Below are positions 1 to 7,517 of a DNA stretch of 64,000 bases, one piece after another. Each line of letters opens with the position of its first letter. Within the stretch, counting starts at the first letter, position 1. The notes beneath the pieces were generated by a model. That model worked only from the letters and a program-made list of their open reading frames with translations. It did no database searches and was not told the DNA's origin. The position numbers and the translations under genes were made by a program. The DNA comes from Poriferisodalis sp965116715 (GTDB taxonomy: Bacteria; Actinomycetota; Acidimicrobiia; Acidimicrobiales; Poriferisodalaceae). The DNA lies in assembly GCA_965116715.1 (NCBI GenBank), contig OZ220724.1, positions 1,178,001 through 1,242,000 on the forward strand, written 5' to 3'.

Positions 1-75
1 AAACAGAGCCACAAGCGCAGGCTACCGCTGCCCCCCTGCGCCAGAGCCGAGGATTATCCGGCTGCCCCTCAGCGC

Positions 76-687
76 TCAGGCGTCGATCTCGATGAGGCCG
101 GCGTCGCCGTCTGAGCGCAGGTACACCACGCTGGGCTTGCTGGTGTCAGCGTTCACGAACAGGAAGAAATCGTGATCCAGGAGCTGCATGCGGGTGACCG
201 CTTCGGCGGGATCCATCAGCTCCAGGTCGAACGTCTTGCGACGCACGATGCGCGGCACCCACTCGGGGTCGTCGGGCCTCGCGTCGGGTGCGGCTGCAGC
301 GGCGCCGTTCGCCGCGTCGGTGACCAGATCGTTCTCGAGACGGGCCAACGGATGATGCACATCGTCGCGTTGCGGGTTCGGGCGATGCCGCCGCACCACG
401 CGGGTCTTGAGCTTGCGGAGCTGCTTGCCGAGCTTGCCGACCGCGAGATCGACGGCCTGGTGCTGGTCAACCCCGGCGACTGACGCGCGCACGTGGTGGC
501 CGTGGCCGAGCAGCGTCACCTCCACCTGCTCGCGCTCGGCGATGCGAGGATTCTTCTCCTCACGGAAGACCACCTCGGCACGATCCAACCCGCTGACGAA
601 TCGATCCAGTGCCCCGATCTTCCGCTCCACCGCAGCCCGCACATCGTCGGGAACCTGAACTTTGCGACCCGTGATGGTGATCTGCAT
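76..687 (-). CDS. hpf: Long-form ribosome hibernation promoting factor
   Basis: The 203-residue product begins MQITITGRKVQVPDDV, typical of the S30AE/YfiA family, which binds the 30S decoding region in stationary phase. Residues 1-105 form the S30AE domain. An Ala/Asp-rich linker follows, and the C-terminal 60 residues (VRRKTFDLELMDPAEAVTRM onward) match the dimerisation domain of long HPF, which joins ribosomes into 100S particles. The frame is open upstream to 1098, but that extension is antisense to comF and looks random. The ATG at 687 has a GAGG ribosome-binding site 4 bases upstream and restores the family start. comF lies immediately upstream on the same strand, a common arrangement. 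Confidence 0.95.
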   Translation of the reverse strand: MQITITGRKVQVPDDVRAAVERKIGALDRFVSGLDRAEVVFREEKNPRIAEREQVEVTLLGHGHHVRASVAGVDQHQAVDLAVGKLGKQLRKLKTRVVRRHRPNPQRDDVHHPLARLENDLVTDAANGAAAAAPDARPDDPEWVPRIVRRKTFDLELMDPAEAVTRMQLLDHDFFLFVNADTSKPSVVYLRSDGDAGLIEIDA

Positions 688-752
688 TGCCTCGGCTTTC
701 TGAGCAGTCGCACAGCGTTTGCGGTTCTGCCCGAACTGAAGGGAGTGCCATG

Positions 753-1403
753 TTAGGCATCGGCACAGACGCGGTCGCGACCCCGTCGAGCACACGCTGC
801 CACATGGACGGCCGCTGCACCGGCATCGGTCAACGCAGCCGTCGCGGCCCGCAGCGTGGCACCGGTGGTGACCACGTCGTCCACCAGCAGAATCCGGCGT
901 CCCGCCGCGCGGGCGCGGCCCCCGAAGCGAGGACCTGCCAGTCGCTCGTGCCGGCTTGCGCCTGACTGGGCGGTCCCCCCCATCCGCCGAAGCAACCGCA
1001 ACGGGCGCACGCGCAGGGCCTTGGCGGCGGCCCTCGCTAGGGTCTCCGCCTGGTCGAAGCCCCGCGCCCGACGATGCGCCGCTGTCGTCGGCGCCCACGT
1101 GACGGTGTCGACCGCTGCACCGGAAGCTTGTGCAGCGAGATGCGCTAGCGCGAGCGAATCGCCGAGCCAGCGGGCGATGGCCCGCTCACCCCGGTACTTG
1201 AGCGCATGAATGAACTCCCGCCCGACATCGTCATGCGCGAACAGCAGCGCGACCGAGTCCGCGCCAGGAACCGACGCCAGCTCAGGATCCACCAGTGCCT
1301 CGACGCACCCCGCGCACGGGCACCACCCCAATACGCCACAGCCCGGGCAGCGCACTTCGAACAGCACGCCCCGGACCGTAAGCACGCAGGTATGGAACGC
1401 CAA
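753..1403 (-). CDS. comF: ComF-family phosphoribosyltransferase-like protein
   Basis: The 216-residue protein has an N-terminal zinc-ribbon-like Cys cluster (CPGCG, then CPCAGC) and a C-terminal PRTase fold with the PRPP motif ILLVDDVVTTGAT. That is the ComF/GntX layout linked to DNA uptake and purine salvage-like chemistry; the substrate is unknown. The start is uncertain: the first possible codon is TTG at 1403, and a GTG six codons later (1385) is equally plausible. No Shine-Dalgarno sequence is evident at either. hpf lies 65 bases downstream on the same strand. No other competence gene is in the window. Confidence 0.85.
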   Translation of the reverse strand: MAFHTCVLTVRGVLFEVRCPGCGVLGWCPCAGCVEALVDPELASVPGADSVALLFAHDDVGREFIHALKYRGERAIARWLGDSLALAHLAAQASGAAVDTVTWAPTTAAHRRARGFDQAETLARAAAKALRVRPLRLLRRMGGTAQSGASRHERLAGPRFGGRARAAGRRILLVDDVVTTGATLRAATAALTDAGAAAVHVAACARRGRDRVCADA

Positions 1404-1539
1404 ACGAATTGCGACGCCAGCGGGTGAACGCGCAGATCGCCGAGCGGCGAGGGCGGCAGCGAACTCGACGACGTTGCGACCAGCCGGATCGCTGGTCGGC
1501 GAGGGCGCTGCCGCCCTCGCCGCGGACGCAACGGCACTC

Positions 1540-3006
1540 TCAGTAGCGGTAGCGATCCGCCTTGTACGGCCCGTCCACGTCCAGACCGAGGTAGGAGGCC
1601 TGTCCAGCAGTCAACCGTGTGAGCTTCGCGCCCAGCCGATCGAGATGCAGCCGAGCCACTTCCTCGTCCAGCCGCTTCGGAAGCACGTGAACATCGGCCT
1701 CCAGCTCCTCTGCATGCGCATGCAGCTCCAGCTGGGCGAGCACCTGGTTCGTGAAGCTCATCGACATAACGAAGCTCGGATGCCCGGTCGCGCAGCCAAG
1801 GTTCACCAGACGGCCTTCAGCCAGCACGATCACCGAGTTCCCGCCGGGGAACACGAACTCGTCGACCTGCGGCTTGATCGAACGTCGCTGGACATCGGAC
1901 ATCGCCGCCAACCCCGCCATGTCGATCTCGTTGTCGAAGTGTCCGATGTTGGCCACGACCGCCTGGTGCTTCATGGCCGACATGTGCTCGGCCGAGATGA
2001 TGTCGCGGTTGCCGGTCGCCGTGACATAGATGTCGGCGATGTCGAGCACGTTCTCGAGCCGATCCACCTCAAAGCCCTCCATCGCAGCCTGCAGCGCGTT
2101 GATGGGGTCGATCTCGGAGACGATCACGCGACAGCCTTGGCCTCGCAGCGCCTGTGCGCATCCCTTGCCGACGTCGCCGTAGCCCGCCACGAAGGCCACC
2201 TTGCCGCCCAGCATCACGTCGGTGGCCCGGTTGATGCCGTCGATCAGGGAGTGCCGGCAGCCGTAGAGATTGTCGAACTTGGACTTCGTCACCGAGTCGT
2301 TGACACTGTAAGCCGGGAAGGTCAGCTCGCCGCGAGCTGCCATCTCGTAGAGCCGGTTCACACCGGTGGTGGTCTCCTCGGAGACACCTCGCAGCCCGCT
2401 CGAGACCTCAGACCACAGGCCGGGCTCGCTTCCCTGGAGTTCATCGAGCAGCTCGTGCAGCGCCAGCTCGTCGGGCGATGCCGCATCCGGGCCGTCAGCA
2501 GCCAGGCTCGGCACGCCTCCCTCGGATTCGTAGCGTGCCCCGAGGTGGACCATGAGCGTGGCATCCCCGCCGTCGTCGACGATCAGCGTTGGGCCGGGCC
2601 CATCGGGCCAGCGAAGCGCCCGGTAGTTGCAGCGCCAGTAGTCGGCGAGCGTCTCGCCCTTCCATGCGAACACGGGCACGCCTGCCGGGCTGTCCGGCGT
2701 CCCCTCACGCCCCACCACGACGGCCGCCGCGGCCTCGTCCTGGGTGGAGAAGATGTTGCAGGACGCCCAGCGCACCCGCGCGCCGAGGTCTGCCAGCGTC
2801 TCGATCAGCACTGCTGTCTGCACCGTCATGTGCAGCGAACCGGTGATGCGGGCGCCCCGCAGCGGCTGGCTGTCCATGTGCTGGGCACGCAAGGCCATGA
2901 GACCGGGCATCTCCGTCTCGGCCAGCTCGATCTGGAGCCGTCCGGCAGCCGCCAGGCTCAGATCGGCCACTTCGGAATCATCGATCAGGCTCGACGCCTG
3001 GGTCAT
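1540..3006 (-). CDS. ahcY: Adenosylhomocysteinase
   Basis: The 488-residue protein hydrolyses S-adenosylhomocysteine to adenosine and homocysteine in the cytosolic methyl cycle. It shows the NAD-binding loop AGYGDVGKGCAQALRG, the family N-terminal region (SLHMTVQTAVLIETL, ASCNIFSTQDEAAAA) and the C-terminal ending PYKADRYRY close to the usual tail. Length is normal for bacterial SahH. The ATG at 3006 is preceded by a strong GAGGTGA ribosome-binding site. It lies 39 bases downstream of the phosphosugar isomerase gene and may be cotranscribed. In M. tuberculosis sahH lies in a similar neighbourhood with the isomerase and pmmA (family knowledge). Confidence 0.97.
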   Translation of the reverse strand: MTQASSLIDDSEVADLSLAAAGRLQIELAETEMPGLMALRAQHMDSQPLRGARITGSLHMTVQTAVLIETLADLGARVRWASCNIFSTQDEAAAAVVVGREGTPDSPAGVPVFAWKGETLADYWRCNYRALRWPDGPGPTLIVDDGGDATLMVHLGARYESEGGVPSLAADGPDAASPDELALHELLDELQGSEPGLWSEVSSGLRGVSEETTTGVNRLYEMAARGELTFPAYSVNDSVTKSKFDNLYGCRHSLIDGINRATDVMLGGKVAFVAGYGDVGKGCAQALRGQGCRVIVSEIDPINALQAAMEGFEVDRLENVLDIADIYVTATGNRDIISAEHMSAMKHQAVVANIGHFDNEIDMAGLAAMSDVQRRSIKPQVDEFVFPGGNSVIVLAEGRLVNLGCATGHPSFVMSMSFTNQVLAQLELHAHAEELEADVHVLPKRLDEEVARLHLDRLGAKLTRLTAGQASYLGLDVDGPYKADRYRY

Positions 3007-3045
3007 GGGGTCACCTCGTTCGCACTCGGCCGACAGCCTGCCGTC

Positions 3046-4143
3046 TCAGGCAAGGAATGCCTTCAGCTCTTCGAGCACCGGAATCGGGCCGGGGTCGCGC
3101 CGGGCGGCTGCGGCGACACGAAGGCTCAGCACGTCGACCTGGTAGATGAGGTCGAAGAGCTGTGCCATGGGGCCGTCGCCCGCAGCGTGCAGCTCGGCAT
3201 GCGGCACGGCGATGCGGGCACCGTCGAGCACATCGCTGGTGAAGTCGTAGCGGCGTCCGAGCTGCGGATGCTCGAAGTCGTGGCGCAGCGCGATCACCGC
3301 CAGGGGCGAGCCGTCGATCGCGCGGCCGGCTTGATCCCATCCGGCCAATTCGTTGTGGCACAGCTCGGGCATGAAGCTGGCGAACGCAGGAATCTTGGCG
3401 TTCTCGTTGATCTGGGCCTTGGCACGGCCCGCGGCGACTGCGCCGAGCGCGCCCCCGCCGTAAAACACCGGCAGCACCTCGCCCATGCCGATGTCGGCGA
3501 TGAGGCCATCGAGGCCGTCGCCGGCGGCCTGATCGGGGTTGGCTGGGTAGGCGTGCCGGCGGGCCTGCAGTTGCGCGACGGCTGCACGAATCCAGCCGTC
3601 GACGCCCGACAGCAGGCCGGCGCGTTCGAGGGCCACGAGCGGCGCGACCGAGATGGCGCCGACGGCGGCTCGTGGCATCGGGATGCCGGGATCGACCTCA
3701 TACAGCGGCGCTTCCCACTCGCGAGCCAGATCAGCCAAGCGCCCGCCAGAGGTCACGGCGACCACCGAGGCACCCGCATGGTGCGCCGCCGTGGCCGCGC
3801 TGAGCGTCTCTTCGGTGTTGCCGCTGAAGGAGGCTGCGATGGCGAGAGTGGCTGGGCCGACGAATGCCGGGCACTCGTAGCCCTTGGCAACCGTCACCGG
3901 CGCTGACATCAGCGGGGCCGCGAGCGCCGAGACGATGTCGCCGGCGATGCCCGAACCGCCCATGCCCATGACCATGACGTTGGCGATGCGGCTGCCGTCG
4001 ACCGCCGCGTGGGTGGCCTGGGACGACGCGAGCGCGGCCTCCATCTGCTCAGGCAGGTCGGCGACCGCTCGCGCCAATCGGAGGGAATCGACCGCAGCCT
4101 CAGGGGCCGCCGTCACCGGGGAGTCATCGTGCGGCGACGTCAC
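3046..4143 (-). CDS. SIS-domain phosphoglucose/phosphomannose isomerase family protein
   Basis: The 365-residue protein has two sugar isomerase (SIS) lobes. GMGGSGIAGDIV (residues about 60-71) and SFSGNTEET (about 109-117) form the phosphosugar-binding loops. The layout matches the bifunctional Pgi/Pmi family also found in actinobacteria (the Rv3256c type). The likely role is supplying mannose-6-phosphate to the phosphomannomutase encoded two genes upstream. The GTG start at 4143 overlaps the TGA of the Trm112-like gene (GTGA), indicating translational coupling. Whether it converts glucose, mannose or both cannot be told from sequence. Confidence 0.85.
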   Translation of the reverse strand: MTSPHDDSPVTAAPEAAVDSLRLARAVADLPEQMEAALASSQATHAAVDGSRIANVMVMGMGGSGIAGDIVSALAAPLMSAPVTVAKGYECPAFVGPATLAIAASFSGNTEETLSAATAAHHAGASVVAVTSGGRLADLAREWEAPLYEVDPGIPMPRAAVGAISVAPLVALERAGLLSGVDGWIRAAVAQLQARRHAYPANPDQAAGDGLDGLIADIGMGEVLPVFYGGGALGAVAAGRAKAQINENAKIPAFASFMPELCHNELAGWDQAGRAIDGSPLAVIALRHDFEHPQLGRRYDFTSDVLDGARIAVPHAELHAAGDGPMAQLFDLIYQVDVLSLRVAAAARRDPGPIPVLEELKAFLA

Positions 4144-4376
4144 GGCTGGAATGTCGGGGTGAGTTCGCCGCTCGCGATGCGGGCGTCGAGCGCCACCGCG
4201 GCGTCAGGGTCGGTTTCGGTCGCCTCATCGATCAGCAGCACCGGAATGCCGCCATCGACGGCATACGTCTTCCGCAGGCGCGGGTTGTACAGCAGGTCGT
4301 CACCGGGAACGAAGTACAGCGGTCCCTTGTCCTGTGGGCACGCGAGGATGCGCTCGAGGACCGGATCAAGGCCCAT
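4140..4376 (-). CDS. Trm112-like small protein
   Basis: This 78-residue protein (MGLDPVLERILACPQDKGPL...) has the Trm112/YcaR shape, with the closing GIPVLLIDEA motif. In other organisms Trm112 proteins activate methyltransferases; here the partner is unknown. Only one Cys is present, so the usual CPxC zinc site is degenerate. The open frame extends to 4442 with an Arg-rich stretch, but the ATG at 4376 carries a GGGAGG ribosome-binding site and restores the family length. It sits between phosphomannomutase and isomerase, overlapping the latter by 4 bases, an arrangement conserved in actinobacteria. Confidence 0.8.
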   Translation of the reverse strand: MGLDPVLERILACPQDKGPLYFVPGDDLLYNPRLRKTYAVDGGIPVLLIDEATETDPDAAVALDARIASGELTPTFQP

Positions 4377-4438
4377 GCGTGCCTCCCGGGCGCGGCCTGA
4401 CGCTGTCGTGCGGCGGCGTCGGCGGTTCCATGCGGCGA

Positions 4439-5797
4439 TCATGCCAGCAACGCCCGGATCTCACTCACCCGTTCCGTAACGGCCTCGCTGTCGGGCGCTT
4501 CGAGATTCAGCCGCAGCAGCGGCTCGGTGTTGGACGGACGCAGGTTGAACCACCAGACGCCTGCGTCGACGGTCAGGCCGTCAAGATGGTCGTGGGAGAA
4601 CTGCGCGAAGTGTGCGGCGACCCGCCGCAGCACCTCATCCACATCGGCGACACGGGTGTTGATCTCACCCGAGGACGCGTACCGGTCGAGCGGGGCCAGC
4701 AGCTCCGACAGCGGGCCCTGCGCAGCGCTCAGCTGCTCCAGCGCGATGAGCGCCGCGATGAGGCCCGAATCGGCCCGGTAGTTGCCGGCGAAGTAGTAGT
4801 GGCCGCTGTGCTCGCCGCCAAAGGCGGCACCGGTGCGGGCCATGTCTGCCTTGATGAAGCTGTGACCCACCCGGGTGCGCACGGGCTGGCCGCCGGCCTC
4901 GGCGATCGCTTCGGGCACGGCCCGTGAGCAGATCAGGTTGTGCAGGATCGGGCCCGGGCCGTGTCGTGCGAGCATGGCCTGGGCCACCAGCGCCGTGAGC
5001 AACGAGCCGCTGACCGCCTCGCCTCGCTCGTCGACGAGGAATACCCGGTCGGCGTCCCCGTCGAATGCGAGACCCACGTCGGCGCCGGTGCCGCGCACGC
5101 GCTCGCTCAGATCGACCAGGTTCTCGGGCTGGATCGGGTCGGCTGGATGGTTGGGAAACGTGCCGTCGAGCTCGCCGTACATCAGCTCCCATTCGAATGG
5201 CAGCGGGCCCAAGACCGCCGGCACCACGAGCCCCCCCATGCCGTTCGCCGTGTCCGCCACCACACGCAGCGGCTCCAGCGCGGCGACGTCGACGAAGGAG
5301 CGCACATGGGCTGCGAACGTGTCGAGCAGATCGCGTCCGGTCCGCCGGCCGCGCAGGTGGCGCACGGCTGCACCGGCGGCGGCGCGCTGCGCGATCTCGG
5401 CCAAGCCGCTGTCGGCGCCCAGAGCTGCCGCGCCTCGCCCGCACAGCTTGATGCCGTTGTATTCGGCCGGATTGTGCGAGGCCGTCAGCATGGCCCCAGG
5501 CGAATCGAGATGACCGGACGCGAAATAGAGCAGGTCTGTCGAGGCGAGTCCGATATCGACGACATCGGCTCCGGCGGCCTGAACGCCGTCCGCGAATGCA
5601 TCCGCCAGTCCAAGGCCGCTCGGACGCATGTCGCGACCGAGCACGATCTGCGCGGCGCCAGACCATTCGGCAAATGCGAAGCCGATTGCCCGTGCCGTTG
5701 CGGACCCGAGCTCGTCGGGGTAAATCCCACGTATGTCATACGCCTTGAAGATGCCGGCCAAAACACCGGTCGGTACAGGGTCAATACGGCCTGCCAT
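4439..5797 (-). CDS. manB: Phosphomannomutase/phosphoglucomutase
   Basis: The 452-residue alpha-D-phosphohexomutase interconverts mannose-6-P and mannose-1-P, the entry to GDP-mannose. The phosphoserine loop TASHNP (Ser107), the metal loop FDGDADR (around residue 243), the sugar-binding GEHSGHYYF and the phosphate-binding RPSNTEPLLRLN near the C-terminus are all present. It heads the minus-strand set manB - Trm112-like - isomerase - ahcY. A -10-like TAGGCT lies about 12 bases upstream of the ATG, implying a very short leader. PMM rather than PGM is preferred because of the isomerase, manC and gmd in the same window. Confidence 0.92.
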   Translation of the reverse strand: MAGRIDPVPTGVLAGIFKAYDIRGIYPDELGSATARAIGFAFAEWSGAAQIVLGRDMRPSGLGLADAFADGVQAAGADVVDIGLASTDLLYFASGHLDSPGAMLTASHNPAEYNGIKLCGRGAAALGADSGLAEIAQRAAAGAAVRHLRGRRTGRDLLDTFAAHVRSFVDVAALEPLRVVADTANGMGGLVVPAVLGPLPFEWELMYGELDGTFPNHPADPIQPENLVDLSERVRGTGADVGLAFDGDADRVFLVDERGEAVSGSLLTALVAQAMLARHGPGPILHNLICSRAVPEAIAEAGGQPVRTRVGHSFIKADMARTGAAFGGEHSGHYYFAGNYRADSGLIAALIALEQLSAAQGPLSELLAPLDRYASSGEINTRVADVDEVLRRVAAHFAQFSHDHLDGLTVDAGVWWFNLRPSNTEPLLRLNLEAPDSEAVTERVSEIRALLA

Positions 5798-5819
5798 AGC
5801 GTTCGCAAAGCCTAAAAGA

Positions 5820-5837
5820 CCGCGCAGCGGTGCGCGG
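5820..5837. other. GC-rich hairpin between divergent genes
   Basis: CCGCGCA and TGCGCGG form a perfect 7-base-pair stem with a GCGG loop. It lies between the divergent starts of manB and the KamA-like gene, upstream of both coding regions. It has no T-tract, so it is not a standard terminator; its role, if any, is unknown. Confidence 0.35.
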
Positions 5838-5855
5838 CCGTCGCGATCAACACAT

Positions 5856-5885
5856 TTGCAATCTGCACCCGCGTCTCCCTATGGT
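5856..5885 (+). promoter_or_regulatory. Predicted sigma-70-type promoter of the KamA-like gene
   Basis: TTGCAA (5856-5861) is separated by 18 bases from TATGGT (5880-5885). This would start transcription near 5892, upstream of the candidate starts at 5902 and 5932. Confidence 0.45.
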
Positions 5886-5931
5886 GGGAGCCAAGAGTGG
5901 CATGCGAACCTGCCTGAAGCAAGCGAGCGAG

Positions 5932-7512
5932 ATGATGTTGAAGAGCAAATACCAGCCAACAGAACGGGAACAATTGGTACTTGACGAGGTCGAGAACCCT
6001 CGATACGACCGTCAGATCGTCAATGGCCTCGAACCCTTCATGAGTGGCTCTGCGCCCGAAGAATTCAGAAATTTCTATACCGAGCAAGAGCTGAGTGATT
6101 TGGGTCAATTGCGCGGTACCGATCGCGATGTTGAAGCAAGAATGCCCGTCAAGTTGACACGGCACTATTTTGACATGGCCCAGTCGAGTTCAGCGATCAA
6201 GAAATTGGTGAAGGCATCGACAGACGAGACTGTCGATCTTGAGGGTGACCCGGATCCGGCGAATCAACTCGATTACAGCCCGATCGAAGGATTGCTGCAC
6301 AAATATGAAATGGCACTACTGTATGTTATTTCTACCTGCTCGGCACATTGCCGATTCTGTTATCGCGAAGAGCTGATTGGGCGCAAAGAGATTGAACGCT
6401 CTGACGGCACAGTCAAGAAAAAAGGTCTGGCGCAGGTCGGTGAGGTGACGGAATACATCCGCACCCACAATGACGCTGTTGCCTCGAATGGCGGCACTCA
6501 TCCGGAGACCGGCAGGCCCAAGCTGCGGGAGATCCTGCTGTCAGGCGGCGACCCGATGGTGCTGCCGAACTCCAAACTGGCAGCTTGGTTCACCGCCTTG
6601 GCCGAGGCAGGCGCGGAGGCCATCCGCGTGGGCACCAAGGAACTGGCGTTTTACCCGGATCGTTTCGACGACGCCTTCTTCGCGATGATCGACCGATTCC
6701 ATGAGGTCTATCCAGACGTCTCGATGCGGTTCATGATCCATTTCAACCACCCAGACGAGTTCCTTCTGAAGGACTCCGCCGGGAACTACATGTCCGACAA
6801 GCACGGATTCCTTCAGTGGCGTCCGAACACCCGGCAGGCCGTGGACTCGCTGGTTCAACGTGGTTGGATCAGCGTCGAGAACCAGACGCCCATCATCGCT
6901 GGCGTGAACGACGATGCCGATGCACTGCGGATCCTGCAGCGGACGCTCAAGGGCGTCGGTGTCGAGAACCACTACTTCTTCTGCGGACGGAACATCGTCG
7001 CGTACAAGGCATTCAACGTGCCGATCGAGACCGCGTGGCAGCTGCTCAACGATTCGCAGCGCGGGTTGTCCGGGGTGGAGTCACACGCCCGTCTCACCAT
7101 CGTGCACTACAAGGGCAAGACGGAAGTCTCTGCGGTCACTGACGGCCCGATCGCCGGTCTGCCCGGTGCCGAGGACGGTGTCGTGATCTTCAAGGTTCTG
7201 CGCAATCCGGCTCATGCCCCTGACCGGGGCAAAGTCACCATCGTCGGTCGGAACCCTGAGGCGCTGTGGTTCGACGAGTACGAGGACCGGGTGCTGCTCG
7301 ACGAAGCGGGTCTGTTCTCCCAACAGCGTCCCAGCGGCGTGACGCTTCCGCAGTCCCGATCACGACATCATGCGCCAACGAAGGGTCGCACTGCGGGTCA
7401 AGCACGGCCTGCCCCGCTCATGGCAGTCGTCTCGAGCAACGAGCGCAGGTCGCATCCCAAGAGCCCGACCAGCGGTCCTGCTCCCGCGGTGCGCGACGCC
7501 CAGGAGGCCTAG
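5932..7512 (+). CDS. KamA-family radical SAM protein, divergent
   Basis: The 526-residue protein carries the radical SAM cluster motif CSAHCRFC (Cys136, 140, 143), the KamA-family LLSGGDPMVL and an HFNHPDEF segment resembling the HFNHP of lysine 2,3-aminomutase. It has an extra stretch between the cluster and the SGGD motif. The PGGGGK loop that holds the PLP lysine in clostridial lysine 2,3-aminomutase is not visible; a lysine in HYKGKTEVSAV is the nearest candidate. Substrate and even aminomutase activity are therefore open. The Arg/Ser-rich C-terminal 60 residues look disordered. The start is ambiguous: ATG pairs at 5932/5935 follow GCGAGCGAG, and ATG 5902 is an alternative. The first 500 bases are noticeably AT-rich against neighbours, suggesting transfer. 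It ends 5 bases from the convergent GT gene. Confidence 0.75.
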   Translation: MMLKSKYQPTEREQLVLDEVENPRYDRQIVNGLEPFMSGSAPEEFRNFYTEQELSDLGQLRGTDRDVEARMPVKLTRHYFDMAQSSSAIKKLVKASTDETVDLEGDPDPANQLDYSPIEGLLHKYEMALLYVISTCSAHCRFCYREELIGRKEIERSDGTVKKKGLAQVGEVTEYIRTHNDAVASNGGTHPETGRPKLREILLSGGDPMVLPNSKLAAWFTALAEAGAEAIRVGTKELAFYPDRFDDAFFAMIDRFHEVYPDVSMRFMIHFNHPDEFLLKDSAGNYMSDKHGFLQWRPNTRQAVDSLVQRGWISVENQTPIIAGVNDDADALRILQRTLKGVGVENHYFFCGRNIVAYKAFNVPIETAWQLLNDSQRGLSGVESHARLTIVHYKGKTEVSAVTDGPIAGLPGAEDGVVIFKVLRNPAHAPDRGKVTIVGRNPEALWFDEYEDRVLLDEAGLFSQQRPSGVTLPQSRSRHHAPTKGRTAGQARPAPLMAVVSSNERRSHPKSPTSGPAPAVRDAQEA

Positions 7513-7517
7513 GGCGC

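Noticed and set aside
1210..3906. Long plus-strand frame of 898 codons
   Set aside because: It lies antisense to comF, ahcY and the isomerase, whose products are clear. Its translation has no domain and is a product of high-GC codon structure.
5820..5837. Intrinsic terminator
   Set aside because: The hairpin lacks a T-run and sits upstream of two divergent genes rather than at a gene end.
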